This document shows positions 16,453 to 25,836 of a stretch of 64,000 nt of DNA, piece after piece. Below the pieces are notes generated by a model. The model saw only the letters and a list, made by a program, of their open reading frames with translations. It searched no databases and was not told where the DNA came from. The position numbers and the translations under genes are program-made. The stretch comes from Reyranella sp. (GTDB taxonomy: Bacteria; Pseudomonadota; Alphaproteobacteria; Reyranellales; Reyranellaceae), in assembly GCF_030651995.1 (NCBI RefSeq), contig NZ_JAUSBN010000054.1, forward strand, positions 99,919-163,918, given 5' to 3'. How positions within the stretch are numbered: position 1 is the stretch's first letter; every line of letters starts with the position of its first letter.

Positions 16453-17937
16453 ATGGCTGCCCAGTACGTTCTCGCCATCGACCAGGGCACGACCAGCACT
16501 CGCGCCATCGTCTTCGACGCGAGCGGTCGCCCGGTCGCCTCGGCGCAGAAGGAACTGCCGCAAATATTCCCCAAACCCGGCTGGGTCGAGCATGATCCGG
16601 AGGAGATCTGGTCGGCGACGGTCGAGGTCTGCCGTGGTGCGCTCGCCAAGGCGCGGCTCGACGCCAAGGCACTGGCCGGCATCGGCATCACCAACCAGCG
16701 CGAAACCACGGTCGTGTGGGATCGCGCCACCGGCAAGCCGATCCACAACGCCATCGTCTGGCAGGACCGGCGGACCGCCGACCGCTGCGCCGTGCTGAAG
16801 AAGGAAGGGCTCGAGAAGCTCTTCACCGATCGCACCGGGCTGCTGCTCGATCCGTACTTCTCGGGGACCAAGATCGCGTGGATCCTCGACAACGTCGCCG
16901 GCGCCCGCGCTGCCGCGGAGAAAGGCGCCCTCGCGGCCGGCACGATCGAATGCTTCCTGCTGTGGCGCCTGACGGGCGGCACGGTGCATGCGAGCGATGC
17001 CACCAATGCCAGCCGCTCGCTGCTGCTCGACATCCGCGCGGGCACCTGGGACGCCGAGCTGATGAAGATACTCGGTGTGCCAGCCTCGATGCTGCCAAAG
17101 GTCGTCGACTGTTCCGGCGAGCTGGGTGTCGCCGACCCCGAGATCCTCGGCGCGCCGGTGCCGATCCTCGGCATGGCCGGCGACCAGCAGGCGGCCACGG
17201 TCGGCCAGGCCTGCATCAAGCCCGGCATGGTGAAGGCGACCTACGGGACGGGCTGCTTCGCGTTGCTCAACACCGGCAGCATCGCCGTGCATTCGCGTCA
17301 CCGCCTGCTGACGACGATCGCCTACCAGCTCGACGGACGGCGCACCTATGCGCTGGAAGGCAGCATCTTCATCGCCGGCGCCGCCGTGCAGTGGCTGCGC
17401 GACGGGCTGAAGCTGATCGAGAAGTCCTCCGACGTGGAGAAGGTCGCTGCCGGTGCCAGGGACGGCCACGGCGTCTACATGGTGCCGGCCTTCGTCGGGC
17501 TGGGGGCGCCGCACTGGGATCCCGAGGCGCGCGCCGCGATTCTCGGCCTCACGCGCGATTCCGGCCCCGGCGAAATCGCCGCTGCCACGCTCGATTCGGT
17601 CTGCTACCAGACGCGCGACCTCCTGGAGGCGATGCGGGCGGACGGTGCCCAGATCGACGAGCTCCGCGTCGATGGCGGGATGGTCGTGAACGACCCGTTG
17701 ATGCAGCGACTGGCCGACACGGCGGGCACGCCGGTCGAGCGGCCGGAAGTGACCGAGACGACCGCGCTGGGCGCCGCCTTTCTGGCCGGTCTGAAGGCGG
17801 GCCTGTGGCCGTCGCTCGACGCCCTGTCGAAGACCTGGGTGCTCGACCGGGCTTTCCTGCCTGAGGAGAATGCCGCCTCGCGTGACCGTCGCTACGCCGG
17901 TTGGAAGGACGCGGTCCGCCGGGTGCGCAGTTCCTGA
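16453..17937 (+). CDS. glpK: Glycerol kinase
   Basis: 494 residues, the normal size. It phosphorylates glycerol to sn-glycerol 3-phosphate. FGGY-family motifs: the phosphate-1 loop [15 protein letters not shown] at 8-22, [10 protein letters not shown] with the substrate Asp/Arg, GMAGDQQAA, the phosphate-2 loop ATYGTGCF, and the C-terminal DGGMVVND. The start has only a weak ribosome site (the gene begins 14 nt after the polyprenyl synthase stop, so it may be co-transcribed). No glycerol facilitator or glycerol-3-phosphate dehydrogenase gene is nearby, so the rest of the pathway must lie elsewhere. Confidence 0.95.
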   Translation: MAAQYVLAIDQGTTSTRAIVFDASGRPVASAQKELPQIFPKPGWVEHDPEEIWSATVEVCRGALAKARLDAKALAGIGITNQRETTVVWDRATGKPIHNAIVWQDRRTADRCAVLKKEGLEKLFTDRTGLLLDPYFSGTKIAWILDNVAGARAAAEKGALAAGTIECFLLWRLTGGTVHASDATNASRSLLLDIRAGTWDAELMKILGVPASMLPKVVDCSGELGVADPEILGAPVPILGMAGDQQAATVGQACIKPGMVKATYGTGCFALLNTGSIAVHSRHRLLTTIAYQLDGRRTYALEGSIFIAGAAVQWLRDGLKLIEKSSDVEKVAAGARDGHGVYMVPAFVGLGAPHWDPEARAAILGLTRDSGPGEIAAATLDSVCYQTRDLLEAMRADGAQIDELRVDGGMVVNDPLMQRLADTAGTPVERPEVTETTALGAAFLAGLKAGLWPSLDALSKTWVLDRAFLPEENAASRDRRYAGWKDAVRRVRSS

Positions 17938-17975
17938 TTGCTGGTGAGGGGCGCGGCCTTTAGGTTGCGCCCGCC

Positions 17976-18728
17976 ATGAAAAGCCCTGCCAATCCCGTCT
18001 ACTGCAGCATCGACACGACCGATCTTGCCCACGCCACCAAGCTGATCCAGAGCGTCGCCGGAGGGCCGAGGCCGGCCGTCGGCGGCATCAAGCTCGGGTT
18101 GGAGTTCTTCCTGGCCCATGGTGCTCCGGGCGTGCGCTATGCTTTTCCGACGCCGGTGCGCGCGACCGGCGTGGGCTTCTTCCTCGACCTCAAGCTGCAC
18201 GACATTCCCAACACTGTGGCCGGCGGCATCCGCGCGGTGGTCGAGCTGGCGCCCACCTTCATCACGATCCATGCGAGCGGTGGCCGCGAGATGATGAAGG
18301 CGGCGGTCGAGGAGGCCGGTTCGCAGGCGGCGAAGCAGAACGTTGCGCGGCCGAAGCTGCTCGGCGTCACCGTCCTCACCTCGCTCGACCGCTCAGACCT
18401 CGAAGCGACCGGCGTCAATGCCGACCCGTCGGATCAGGTGCTGCGGCTCGCTGCATTGGCGCACGAAAGCGGCCTCGACGGCGTGATCTGCTCGCCGCTC
18501 GAGATCGAAGCGCTGCGCCGGCAGTGCGGGCCGGACTTCGTTCTCATGGTTCCCGGCATTCGCCCCGTGGGCAGCGCCGCCAACGACCAGAAGCGGGCGA
18601 TGACGCCGCGCCAGGCGGTCGATCTCGGCGCCACCAACCTGGTCGTCGGCCGGCCGATCTATCAGGCCCAGGACCCGCGCGCCGCCGCCGAGGCGATCGC
18701 GCGCGAGGCCGGCGTCAACGACCTATGA
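17976..18728 (+). CDS. pyrF: Orotidine 5'-phosphate decarboxylase
   Basis: 250 residues. It catalyses the last step of UMP synthesis. The catalytic array DLKLHDIPNT (Asp71, Lys73, Asp76) is intact, and the C-terminal phosphate-binding part is VPGIRP and LVVGRPIYQA. The N-terminal strand is YCSIDTTD. A run near 60-68 (TPVRATGVG) is part of the longer alphaproteobacterial form. The stop codon overlaps the trpF start (ATGA), so pyrF and trpF are translationally coupled, a conserved alphaproteobacterial arrangement that links pyrimidine and tryptophan synthesis. Confidence 0.95.
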   Translation: MKSPANPVYCSIDTTDLAHATKLIQSVAGGPRPAVGGIKLGLEFFLAHGAPGVRYAFPTPVRATGVGFFLDLKLHDIPNTVAGGIRAVVELAPTFITIHASGGREMMKAAVEEAGSQAAKQNVARPKLLGVTVLTSLDRSDLEATGVNADPSDQVLRLAALAHESGLDGVICSPLEIEALRRQCGPDFVLMVPGIRPVGSAANDQKRAMTPRQAVDLGATNLVVGRPIYQAQDPRAAAEAIAREAGVNDL

Positions 18729-19363
18729 CCGTCGAGGCGAAGATCTGCGGACTGTCGACGCCGGAGACGGTCGATGCGGCCGTGGAGGCCGGCGCCGGCT
18801 TCGTGGGCTTCGTCACCTTTCCGCGCTCGCCGCGCCATATCGAGTCGCTCGACCTGCTCAAGGCAATGGGTGCGCGTGTGCCGCGCACTGTGGTTCGCGT
18901 CGGCCTGTTCGTCGATGCCGACGACGCGCTGATCGAGGCGCGTCTCGCGACGGGCGCGATCGACATGCTGCAGCTTCATGGCGCCGAGACCGCCGAACGC
19001 GTGGCCGCACTGAAGGCGCGCACCGGGAAGCCGGTGATCAAGGCCATCAAGGTCGCCGGTCCCGCGGACGTCGAGCGCGGCATCGAGGTCTATGCCGACG
19101 TCGCCGACCGGCTGATGTTCGATGCCGCCGACGGCACCCTGCCGGGCGGCAATGCCAAGGCCTTCGACTGGACCTTCCTGGCGGGCCGGACGGTGCCGCG
19201 TCCGTGGTTCCTCGCCGGCGGCCTCAATCCCGGAAATGTCGCCGAGGCAGTCCGCGTCACCGGCGCGCGCGCCGTCGACGTTTCTTCTGGTGTAGAAGCG
19301 ACACGCGGTGTGAAATCCGTCGAACTGATCCGCGCCTTCCTTGGCGCAGTAAAAGCGCTTTGA
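18725..19363 (+). CDS. trpF: Phosphoribosylanthranilate isomerase
   Basis: 212 residues. It converts N-(5-phosphoribosyl)anthranilate to CdRP, the third step of tryptophan synthesis. A TIM barrel with the general base Cys8 in the N-terminal motif AKICGLSTPE, FPRSPRHI, GLFVDADD, MLQLHGAET and the phosphate loops LAGGLNPGNV and VDVSSGVEATRGVKS. Its ATG overlaps the pyrF stop by 4 nt. A RidA-family gene follows 12 nt downstream before trpB, which is not the usual direct trpF-trpB junction. Confidence 0.95.
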   Translation: MTVEAKICGLSTPETVDAAVEAGAGFVGFVTFPRSPRHIESLDLLKAMGARVPRTVVRVGLFVDADDALIEARLATGAIDMLQLHGAETAERVAALKARTGKPVIKAIKVAGPADVERGIEVYADVADRLMFDAADGTLPGGNAKAFDWTFLAGRTVPRPWFLAGGLNPGNVAEAVRVTGARAVDVSSGVEATRGVKSVELIRAFLGAVKAL

Positions 19364-19375
19364 GGAGCAGGCTGC

Positions 19376-19957
19376 ATGAAGATCGAGGAACGGTTGAAGG
19401 AACTCGGCATCGAGCTTCCCGAGGCGACGACGCCGGTGGGCAGCTACGTCAATGCCGTGCGCACCGGCAATCTGCTCTACATGGCGGGCAAGGGCCCCGG
19501 CCTGCCGGGCAAGCCGCTGCCGGTGGGCAAGGTGGGACGCGATTTTTCGCTCGAGCAGGCCAATCGCCTGGCGCGCGACACGGGTCTCAGCATTCTCGCC
19601 GCCCTCAAGGCCGAGCTGGGCGACCTCGACCGCGTGAAGCGCATCGTGAAGGTTCTGGGCATGGTCAATGCCACCTCGGAGTACGGCAGCCAGCCCGAAG
19701 TCATCAACGGCTGCTCCGATCTCTTCGTCGAGGTGTTCGGTGACAAGGGCCGCCATGCGCGCTCGGCGGTCGGCATGGGGTCCCTGCCGCGCGGCATCCC
19801 GGTCGAGATCGAGGTGATCGTCGAGCTCGAGGACGATGCGCCGCCACCGCGTGCCGCCATCGCCAGGCCGGCCGCCAAGGCAACGGCGAGGCCCAAGGCT
19901 GCTCCCAAGGCAAAGGCGGCCCCCAAGGCCAAGGCGGCCAAAAAGAAGAAGATCTAG
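19376..19957 (+). CDS. RidA (YjgF/UK114) family protein with Ala/Lys/Pro-rich basic tail
   Basis: 193 residues. Residues 1-153 form a RidA-like domain of the longer subfamily: [48 protein letters not shown], and a C-terminal [23 protein letters not shown] carrying the conserved Arg. RidA proteins hydrolyse reactive enamines such as 2-aminoacrylate. Residues 155-193 are a low-complexity tail of Ala, Pro and Lys with repeats of the type KAAPKA, ending KKKKI. It resembles histone H1-like bacterial tails and may bind nucleic acid. A good GAGG ribosome site precedes the ATG. Its place between trpF and trpB suggests a link to the aminoacrylate formed by TrpB; that link is inference. Confidence 0.85.
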   Translation: MKIEERLKELGIELPEATTPVGSYVNAVRTGNLLYMAGKGPGLPGKPLPVGKVGRDFSLEQANRLARDTGLSILAALKAELGDLDRVKRIVKVLGMVNATSEYGSQPEVINGCSDLFVEVFGDKGRHARSAVGMGSLPRGIPVEIEVIVELEDDAPPPRAAIARPAAKATARPKAAPKAKAAPKAKAAKKKKI

Positions 19958-20015
19958 CGTTTTTGACCGACCGGTGCCGGGACTGCTAAGCCGGCCCGTC
20001 CCGACAGGAAAAGCA

Positions 20016-21230
20016 ATGCCCAGCGCACCCAACAGTTTCCGCACCGGCCCCGACGAGCGGGGGCACTTCGGCATTTTCGGCGGCCGCTACGTGGCCGAGA
20101 CGCTGATGCCGCTGATCCTCGATCTGGAGAAGGCCTACAACGAGGCGAAGGCCGATCCGTCGTTCCAGAACGAACTCGACTATCTGCTGGAGCACTATGC
20201 CGGCCGCCCCAGCCCGCTCTATTACGCCAAGCGCCTGACAGAGAAGCTGGGCGGCGCGAAGATCTACTTCAAGCGCGACGAGCTGAACCATACGGGCAGC
20301 CACAAGATCAACAACGTGCTGGGCCAGGTTCTGATGGCCAAGCGCATGGGCAAGACGCGGGTCATCGCCGAGACCGGCGCCGGCCAGCATGGCGTCGCCA
20401 CCGCCACCGCCTGTGCGCTTTTCGACATTCCCTGCGTGGTCTTCATGGGCGCCGTCGACGTCGACCGCCAGGCGCCCAACGTCGTGCGCATGAACATGCT
20501 GGGGGCCGAGGTCCGCGCCGTGACGGCGGGTTCCGGCAGGCTCAAGGACGCCATGAACGAGGCGCTGCGCGACTGGGTCGCGACCTGCGAGAATACCTTC
20601 TACTGCATCGGCACCGTGGCGGGCCCGCATCCCTATCCGGCGATGGTGCGCGACTTCCAGTGCGTGATCGGCAACGAGACGCGCGTGCAGATGATGAAGG
20701 CCGAGGGCCGTTTGCCCGACACGCTGGTGGCGTGCATCGGCGGCGGCTCGAATGCGATGGGCCTCTTCCATCCCTTCCTCGACGACAAGGGCGTACGCCT
20801 CGTCGGCGTCGAGGCGGGCGGCAAGGGTGTGGAGACCGGCGAACATGCCGCGTCGCTCACGGGTGGCCGCCCGGGCGTGCTGCACGGCAACCGGACTTAC
20901 CTCTTGCAGGACAAGGAAGGCCAGATCACCGAGGCGCATTCGATCTCCGCCGGGCTCGATTATCCCGGCATCGGGCCCGAGCATTCCTGGCTGAAGGAGA
21001 CGGGCCGCATCGAATACGTGTCGGCCACCGACAACGAGGCGCTCGCGGCCTTCCAGATGCTGTGCAAGCTTGAGGGCATCATTCCGGCGCTCGAGCCGGC
21101 CCACGCTCTGGGGCATGTGATCAAGCTCGCTCCGACCTTGCCGAAGGACAATCTGCTGGTGATGAATCTCTGCGGACGCGGCGACAAGGATGTCTTTGCC
21201 GTAGCCGAACGCCTCGGGATGAAGATCTGA
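20016..21230 (+). CDS. trpB: Tryptophan synthase beta chain
   Basis: 404 residues, the normal size. It condenses indole with serine through PLP. The Schiff-base lysine is Lys97 in [10 protein letters not shown]; the PLP phosphate loop is [10 protein letters not shown]; the substrate loop is ETGAGQHG. The C-terminal [10 protein letters not shown] is also typical. ATG 20016 is chosen because AGGAAA lies 6 nt upstream and FGIFGGRYV falls at the usual distance from the N-terminus; the frame stays open further upstream. trpA follows 2 nt after the stop. Confidence 0.97.
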   Translation: MPSAPNSFRTGPDERGHFGIFGGRYVAETLMPLILDLEKAYNEAKADPSFQNELDYLLEHYAGRPSPLYYAKRLTEKLGGAKIYFKRDELNHTGSHKINNVLGQVLMAKRMGKTRVIAETGAGQHGVATATACALFDIPCVVFMGAVDVDRQAPNVVRMNMLGAEVRAVTAGSGRLKDAMNEALRDWVATCENTFYCIGTVAGPHPYPAMVRDFQCVIGNETRVQMMKAEGRLPDTLVACIGGGSNAMGLFHPFLDDKGVRLVGVEAGGKGVETGEHAASLTGGRPGVLHGNRTYLLQDKEGQITEAHSISAGLDYPGIGPEHSWLKETGRIEYVSATDNEALAAFQMLCKLEGIIPALEPAHALGHVIKLAPTLPKDNLLVMNLCGRGDKDVFAVAERLGMKI

Positions 21231-21232
21231 CC

Positions 21233-22066
21233 ATGAGCCGCATCGCCAAGCGCTTCGCCCGGCTCAAGGCCGACAAACGTGCCGGTCTCGTGACCTATGT
21301 CACCGCCGGCGATCCCAACCTCGACGTCAGCTATCAGATCCTGAAGGGCCTGCCGGCCGCTGGCGCCGATCTCATCGAGCTCGGCATGCCCTTCACCGAC
21401 CCGATGGCCGACGGCCCGTCGATCCAGCTCGCCGGTCAACGCGCGCTGAAGGCAGGCATCACCGTCGATGCGACCTTCGACATGGTGCGTCGCTTTCGCA
21501 AGGAAACCGGCGACAACGACACGCCGATCCTGCTGATGGGCTACTACAACCTCGTCTACCAGCGCGGCCCCGAGCGCTTCTGCAAGGAAGCCGCCGCCGC
21601 CGGTGTCGATGGTTTCATCCTGGTCGACCTGCCGCCGGAAGAGGCCGACGAACTCAAGCCCTACGCGGTCGCGGCCGGCATCGACACCGTGCTGTTGACG
21701 GCCCCCACCACTGACGACGAGCGCCTGCCGGCGGTGCTGAAGTATTCTTCGGGTTTCGTCTATTTCGTCTCGGTGCTTGGCATCACCGGTACCAGTTCGG
21801 CGACGGAAGAGGCCGTGCGGACCCATGTCGAGCGCATCAAGCGTCACACCGACCTGCCGATCGGCGTGGGCTTCGGCATCCGCACGCCCGATCAGGCCGC
21901 GGCCATCGCGCGTCACGCCGATGCCGCGGTCGTGGGCTCCGCCATCGTCGAGCGCGTGAAGGCGGGCCTCGACGAACACGGCAAGGCCAAGGCCGATCTG
22001 ATTCCGGGCGTCTTCGCCTACATCAAGGCCCTGGCCGACGGCGTCAGGGGCGTTCGGAAGGCATAG
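21233..22066 (+). CDS. trpA: Tryptophan synthase alpha chain
   Basis: 277 residues. It cleaves indole-3-glycerol phosphate and passes indole to TrpB. A TIM barrel with catalytic Glu49 and Asp60 in [16 protein letters not shown], then [37 protein letters not shown] and the phosphate loop [11 protein letters not shown]. Last gene of the pyrF-trpF-ridA-trpB-trpA operon. In many relatives accD follows directly; here a toxin-antitoxin-like pair, an MBL hydrolase and a D,D-carboxypeptidase gene lie in between. Confidence 0.97.
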   Translation: MSRIAKRFARLKADKRAGLVTYVTAGDPNLDVSYQILKGLPAAGADLIELGMPFTDPMADGPSIQLAGQRALKAGITVDATFDMVRRFRKETGDNDTPILLMGYYNLVYQRGPERFCKEAAAAGVDGFILVDLPPEEADELKPYAVAAGIDTVLLTAPTTDDERLPAVLKYSSGFVYFVSVLGITGTSSATEEAVRTHVERIKRHTDLPIGVGFGIRTPDQAAAIARHADAAVVGSAIVERVKAGLDEHGKAKADLIPGVFAYIKALADGVRGVRKA

Positions 22067-22081
22067 GCTGCTCGTAGCGAG

Positions 22082-22117
22082 GCCGGCCAACCGGTTGAAA
22101 CCTCTTGCCGGCCAACC
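22082..22117. repeat. Two direct copies of an 11-bp palindromic-core repeat upstream of the TA-like pair
   Basis: GCCGGCCAACC occurs at 22082-22092 and again at 22107-22117, a spacing of 25 bp start to start. Each copy contains the self-complementary GCCGGC. The pair lies 40-75 bp upstream of the small ORF at 22157. That is the position expected of a promoter/operator for an autoregulated toxin-antitoxin operon, or the two arms could form a weak hairpin after trpA. Operator function is inference. Confidence 0.4.
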
Positions 22118-22156
22118 TACCTTGGCCGTGCCGCCAGATTGCGGCGAGGGTAAGAT

Positions 22157-22363
22157 ATGAAGGTTGGCAAGAAAGCTTCTCGGGCGGGTGGTCCAAAAAT
22201 TCAGACGCTCGTGGAAACGATCAAGGGCATCAAGGATGGCGCCGCGGTCGCGATCAGGCGCTCTCACAGGCAAGGCCTGCCCTTTTTCGAAGCTGACTCG
22301 AAGGCCGTTTACGCCGTCTACCCAAACGGGGAACGCAAGGTCGTCCAGCATCTCAGTGATTAG
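22157..22363 (+). CDS. Small basic protein, candidate antitoxin
   Basis: 68 residues, rich in Lys and Arg in the first half (MKVGKKASRAGG) with a C-terminal strand pair (KAVYAVYPNGERKVVQHLSD). I do not recognise a named family. The ATG has a GAGGGTAAG ribosome site. The ORF ends 5 nt before a zeta-toxin-like kinase gene on the same strand, and both have lower GC and less biased third positions than the flanking trp and acc genes. Tight spacing and order (small gene first) suggest it is the cognate antitoxin or a chaperone-like partner. This rests on context only. Confidence 0.6.
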   Translation: MKVGKKASRAGGPKIQTLVETIKGIKDGAAVAIRRSHRQGLPFFEADSKAVYAVYPNGERKVVQHLSD

Positions 22364-22368
22364 CTAGG

Positions 22369-22974
22369 ATGGCCGGCGTGTCGGCGCCGCATTTGATCGT
22401 TGTCGCTGGACCGAATGGTGCAGGCAAGACAACGTTCGCGAAGAAGAACCTCAAGTCGTTTATCGAAGCGCACACGTTTCTCAATGCTGACGAGATTGCG
22501 CGAGAAGACAATCCTCAAGATGTCGCTGCAGTCGCATTGGAGGCAGGTCGCAAGGCGCTGGTGCGCCGCAGGAACCTCTTGAGGGCTGGAAAGTCTCTTT
22601 GCATAGAGACGACTTTGGCGGGCAACTCGATCAACCGTTTTATGGTCGCGGCGAAAGAAGCCGGTTATGTCGTCCGCCTGATTTTTCTGTTCACACCATC
22701 GCCCGCACTGAATGAAGCGCGTGTCATGCACCGCGTAATGAGCGGTGGGCACAACATTCCCGTCGATGTGATTCGCCGCCGTCACGCTCGTGGCTTGGGA
22801 AGACTGGCGGCCTGCTGGGACGTTTGCGATGAGGGTGTGATCGTAGACGCAAGCTCACGCGCGCCTTACCCTGTTCTCACAAAAGAGAACGGGACAACGA
22901 TTGTCGAGAGCGAAGCAGGTTTCGCGACGCTAAGCGATCGTCTCGCGTCTGCTGGATATCGTGTACCCGCCTAA
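22369..22974 (+). CDS. Zeta-toxin-like P-loop kinase (predicted ABC-type ATPase, COG4185)
   Basis: 201 residues. The Walker A motif GPNGAGKTT (14-22) directly follows a hydrophobic first strand (HLIVVAGPNGAGK). FLNADEIARE and SLCIETTLAG match the substrate-binding region of zeta/PezT-type kinases, and RRRHARGLGR matches the Arg-rich lid. The family of chromosomal zeta-like proteins is thought to phosphorylate UDP-amino sugars or another small substrate; activity of this subgroup is poorly known. Lower GC than neighbours hints at transfer. Its 3' end overlaps the MBL gene on the other strand by 4 nt. Confidence 0.78.
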   Translation: MAGVSAPHLIVVAGPNGAGKTTFAKKNLKSFIEAHTFLNADEIAREDNPQDVAAVALEAGRKALVRRRNLLRAGKSLCIETTLAGNSINRFMVAAKEAGYVVRLIFLFTPSPALNEARVMHRVMSGGHNIPVDVIRRRHARGLGRLAACWDVCDEGVIVDASSRAPYPVLTKENGTTIVESEAGFATLSDRLASAGYRVPA

Positions 22975-23621
22975 TCCTCGAAATTTAGATCGGCGACGTA
23001 GGGGTTGGTCTTGCGCTCCCAGCCGAAGGTCGAGGTCTGGCCGTGGCCGGGGACGAAGGTGATGTCGTCGCCGAACGGCCACAGGCGGTGCCGGATCGAA
23101 TCGAGGAGCTGGTCGTGGTTGCCGCGCGGAAAATCCGTGCGGCCGATCGAACCCCGGAACAACACGTCGCCCACGAAGGCGACCTTCGCCGGCCTGTTCA
23201 CGAACACGACATGGCCCGGCGTGTGGCCGGGGCAGTGCACCACGTCGAACGTCACGTTGCCGAGGCTCACCGTCTCGCCATGGGTCAGCCAGCGGTCGGG
23301 CACGAACGGCTTGTAGACTGGGAAGTTGTACTTCTTCCCCGACTCCGGCAGGCCCTCGATCAGGAACAGGTCGTCCTCGTGCGGGCCCTCGATCTTCACG
23401 CCGTAATGCTCGGCCATGGTGCCGGCGGCCGAGGCATGGTCGACATGGCCGTGCGTGAGCAGCACCTTGGTCACCTTGATGCCCTGCTGGTCGATCGCCT
23501 GGCGCAGCATGTCGAAGTCGCCGCCCGGGTCGACGGCGGTGCCTTCCATGGTCTCGTCGCACCAGACGATGGAGCAGTTCTGCTGGAACGGGGTGACGGG
23601 GGCGATCATGACCTTGAGCAT
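22971..23621 (-). CDS. MBL-fold hydrolase, glyoxalase II-like
   Basis: 216 residues, cytoplasmic. Metallo-beta-lactamase motifs: THGHVDH (His57, His59, Asp61, His62), CPGHTPGHVVF, GDVLFRGSIGRTDFPRG and the final His in FVPGHGQTSTFG. The C-terminal ERKTNPYV is the mark of the glyoxalase II-related YcbL-type group, which hydrolyses thioesters such as S-lactoylglutathione. Exact substrate is not shown by the sequence. The gene faces the zeta-like gene tail to tail and is divergent from the carboxypeptidase gene at 23663. Confidence 0.88.
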   Translation of the reverse strand: MLKVMIAPVTPFQQNCSIVWCDETMEGTAVDPGGDFDMLRQAIDQQGIKVTKVLLTHGHVDHASAAGTMAEHYGVKIEGPHEDDLFLIEGLPESGKKYNFPVYKPFVPDRWLTHGETVSLGNVTFDVVHCPGHTPGHVVFVNRPAKVAFVGDVLFRGSIGRTDFPRGNHDQLLDSIRHRLWPFGDDITFVPGHGQTSTFGWERKTNPYVADLNFED

Positions 23622-23662
23622 CCCTCCGATCTAATGCCTCCCGCGGGCGGTTGGAAGGGCGT

Positions 23663-24907
23663 ATGCTGCGGTTCCTTCCGGCATCGATGGCAATGAACGT
23701 GCGTCTCCTGCTGTGTATCTTGGGCCTGTTCGCCCTGTCGCTGGCCCCGGCGCGGGCCCAGATCGCCCCCGTGGCCTCGCCCTCCGGCCCCGTCCCGGCG
23801 GGCCCGTATGTCGTGGTCGATGTGGCGACCGGCGAGACCCTGCTGGACCGCAATGCCGGCGCACTCTGGTATCCCGCATCGCTCACCAAGATGATGACGA
23901 TCTACATCGTCTTCGAGGAGTTGAAGGCCGGCCGCCTGACGCTCGCCACGACGCTTCCCTTCTCGGAGAATGCCCGCAACAAGCCGGCTTCCAAGCTGGG
24001 CGTGACGCCGGGGCAAGGCATCACCGTCGAGCAGGGGATCCAGGCTCTGGTCGCCCGCTCGGCCAACGATGTCGCCACGGCCTTCGGCGAGCTTCTGACC
24101 GGTTCGGAGCCTGCCTTCGCCCAGCGCATGACCGACACCGCGCGGCGTCTGGGAATGACCGCCACGACCTTCCGCAACGCCAATGGCTGGCCCGACCCTG
24201 CGCAGACCACGACGGCGCGCGACATGGCGATGCTCGCTTTGGCGCTGATCAAGGATTTCCCGCAATATTACGGCTACTTCCGCACCAAGGAGTTCATGCT
24301 GGGCAAGCAGCGGATCGGGCCCGGCATCAAGTTCATGGACCTCTATTCGCCCTATGCCGATGGCCTGAAGACCGGCTTCATCTGCGCCTCGGGCTTCAAC
24401 ATCGTGGGAAGCGCGGTGCGCGACGGAAGGCGGCTGGTCGCCGTCGCCTTCGGTTTCCGCCGCGCCGACCTGCGCGACGAATTCCTCGTCCGCCTGTTCG
24501 ACGAGGCCTACGCGCTCAAGACCGGCGGCAATCGCCAGAAGGTCTGGCAGCTGCGCAACGGCGAGGGCGGCCCGGTGACGGTGCTGCCCTACGGCGAATG
24601 CGGCGGCATCCGCTACGACATGCCGGGGGATGCGGTGTGGCTCGGGACGTTCGGCGACTGGAGGACGGCAAAGAACGCGTTCGATGCCGGACAGGCCAGG
24701 CTGATGTCGATGGGCGTCGCCCACCCCGGCAGGGAGTACATCCTGCCCGTCACCTCCAATAAGGTCACGAAGCAGGCGGCCATCATCGCCGATCTCCAGC
24801 CCGAGGCGGCGCAGAGACTGTGCGCCGATTACCAGGCCCGGAAATCCTTCTGCGTCGTGAAGAAACCTTCGGACTTCTCGGCGCCCTACAGCGGGTTCTG
24901 GCGCTGA
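23663..24907 (+). CDS. D-alanyl-D-alanine carboxypeptidase (S11, PBP5/6-like)
   Basis: 414 residues. It trims the terminal D-Ala from peptidoglycan pentapeptides in the periplasm. A signal peptide (NVRLLLCILGLFALSLAPARAQ) is followed by the penicillin-binding triad: PASLTKMM (Ser73, Lys76), ARSANDVA, and DGLKTGFI. The C-terminal domain (about residues 300-414) is longer than usual and ends AAYSGFW-like (SAPYSGFWR); no clear membrane-anchoring amphipathic helix is seen, so it may be soluble. GGAAGG lies 5 nt before the ATG at 23663; an in-frame TTG at 23651 is less likely. Confidence 0.9.
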   Translation: MLRFLPASMAMNVRLLLCILGLFALSLAPARAQIAPVASPSGPVPAGPYVVVDVATGETLLDRNAGALWYPASLTKMMTIYIVFEELKAGRLTLATTLPFSENARNKPASKLGVTPGQGITVEQGIQALVARSANDVATAFGELLTGSEPAFAQRMTDTARRLGMTATTFRNANGWPDPAQTTTARDMAMLALALIKDFPQYYGYFRTKEFMLGKQRIGPGIKFMDLYSPYADGLKTGFICASGFNIVGSAVRDGRRLVAVAFGFRRADLRDEFLVRLFDEAYALKTGGNRQKVWQLRNGEGGPVTVLPYGECGGIRYDMPGDAVWLGTFGDWRTAKNAFDAGQARLMSMGVAHPGREYILPVTSNKVTKQAAIIADLQPEAAQRLCADYQARKSFCVVKKPSDFSAPYSGFWR

Positions 24908-24944
24908 CCTTGGCCCGTCCGCTCATTCGTGCGATACCGCGCCC

Positions 24945-25835
24945 ATGAACTGGCTGACCAATTTCGTCCGCCCCAAGCTGCGTGCGCTGGTCGCCCGCAA
25001 GGAAGCGCCGGACAATCTGTGGGTGAAGTGCCCCAAGTGCGAACAGATGCTGTTCACGCGCGATTGGGAGGCCAACCAGGAAGTCTGCAGCCATTGCGGC
25101 CACCATATGCGGCTGCGTCCGATGAAGCGGCTGCCGTTCCTGTTCGACGAGGGCAAGTACGAGCTGCATCCGCTGCCCCGCGTGAACGCCGATCCGCTGA
25201 AGTTCCGCGACACCAAGCGCTATGACGCGCGCCTGAAGGAGGCCCAGGCCAAGGCCGAGGGCACGACCGACGCGCTGGTGGTGGCGAGCGGCCTGATGGG
25301 CAATCGCCTCTCTGTCGTGGCACTGCTCGACTTCGGCTTCATGGGGGGCTCGATGGGCACCGCCGTAGGCGAGGGGCTGGTGATGGCCGCCGACCTCGCC
25401 GTCGCGCGCGGGGCGCCGCTGATCGTCTTTTCCGCCTCGGGCGGCGCGCGGATGCAGGAGGGCATTCTCTCGCTGATGCAGCTCACGCGCACCACGATCG
25501 CGGTGCGCAAGGTCAAGCAGGCGGGGCTGCCCTATATCGTCGTGCTGACCGATCCGACGACCGGCGGCGTCTCGGCCTCGTTCGCCATGCTGGGCGACGT
25601 CCACATCGCCGAGCCCGACGCCATCATCGGGTTCGCCGGCCCGCGCGTCATCCAGGACACGATCCGCCAGGAGCTGCCCGAAGGGTTCCAGCGCTCGGAG
25701 TACCTGCTGGAGCACGGCATGGTCGATGCCGTCGTGCACCGCCACAGACTGCGCGAGACGCTGATCCGCATGGTCTCGCTCTTCATGGATCCGCTGATCG
25801 TCGAGAGCCGCGCCCTCGCGGAGACCGGTCGCTGA
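24945..25835 (+). CDS. accD: Acetyl-CoA carboxylase carboxyltransferase subunit beta
   Basis: 296 residues. It transfers the carboxyl group from biotin to acetyl-CoA to give malonyl-CoA, with AccA. A zinc ribbon (Cys29, Cys32, Cys48, Cys51 in KCPKC and CSHCGHH) precedes the crotonase-like carboxyltransferase core (DFGFMGGSMGTAVGE, FSASGGARMQEGILSLMQ, TDPTTGGVSASFAMLGD, GFAGPRVI). folC begins one base after its stop, so accD and folC are co-transcribed, as in most proteobacteria. Confidence 0.96.
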   Translation: MNWLTNFVRPKLRALVARKEAPDNLWVKCPKCEQMLFTRDWEANQEVCSHCGHHMRLRPMKRLPFLFDEGKYELHPLPRVNADPLKFRDTKRYDARLKEAQAKAEGTTDALVVASGLMGNRLSVVALLDFGFMGGSMGTAVGEGLVMAADLAVARGAPLIVFSASGGARMQEGILSLMQLTRTTIAVRKVKQAGLPYIVVLTDPTTGGVSASFAMLGDVHIAEPDAIIGFAGPRVIQDTIRQELPEGFQRSEYLLEHGMVDAVVHRHRLRETLIRMVSLFMDPLIVESRALAETGR

Positions 25836-25836
25836 C

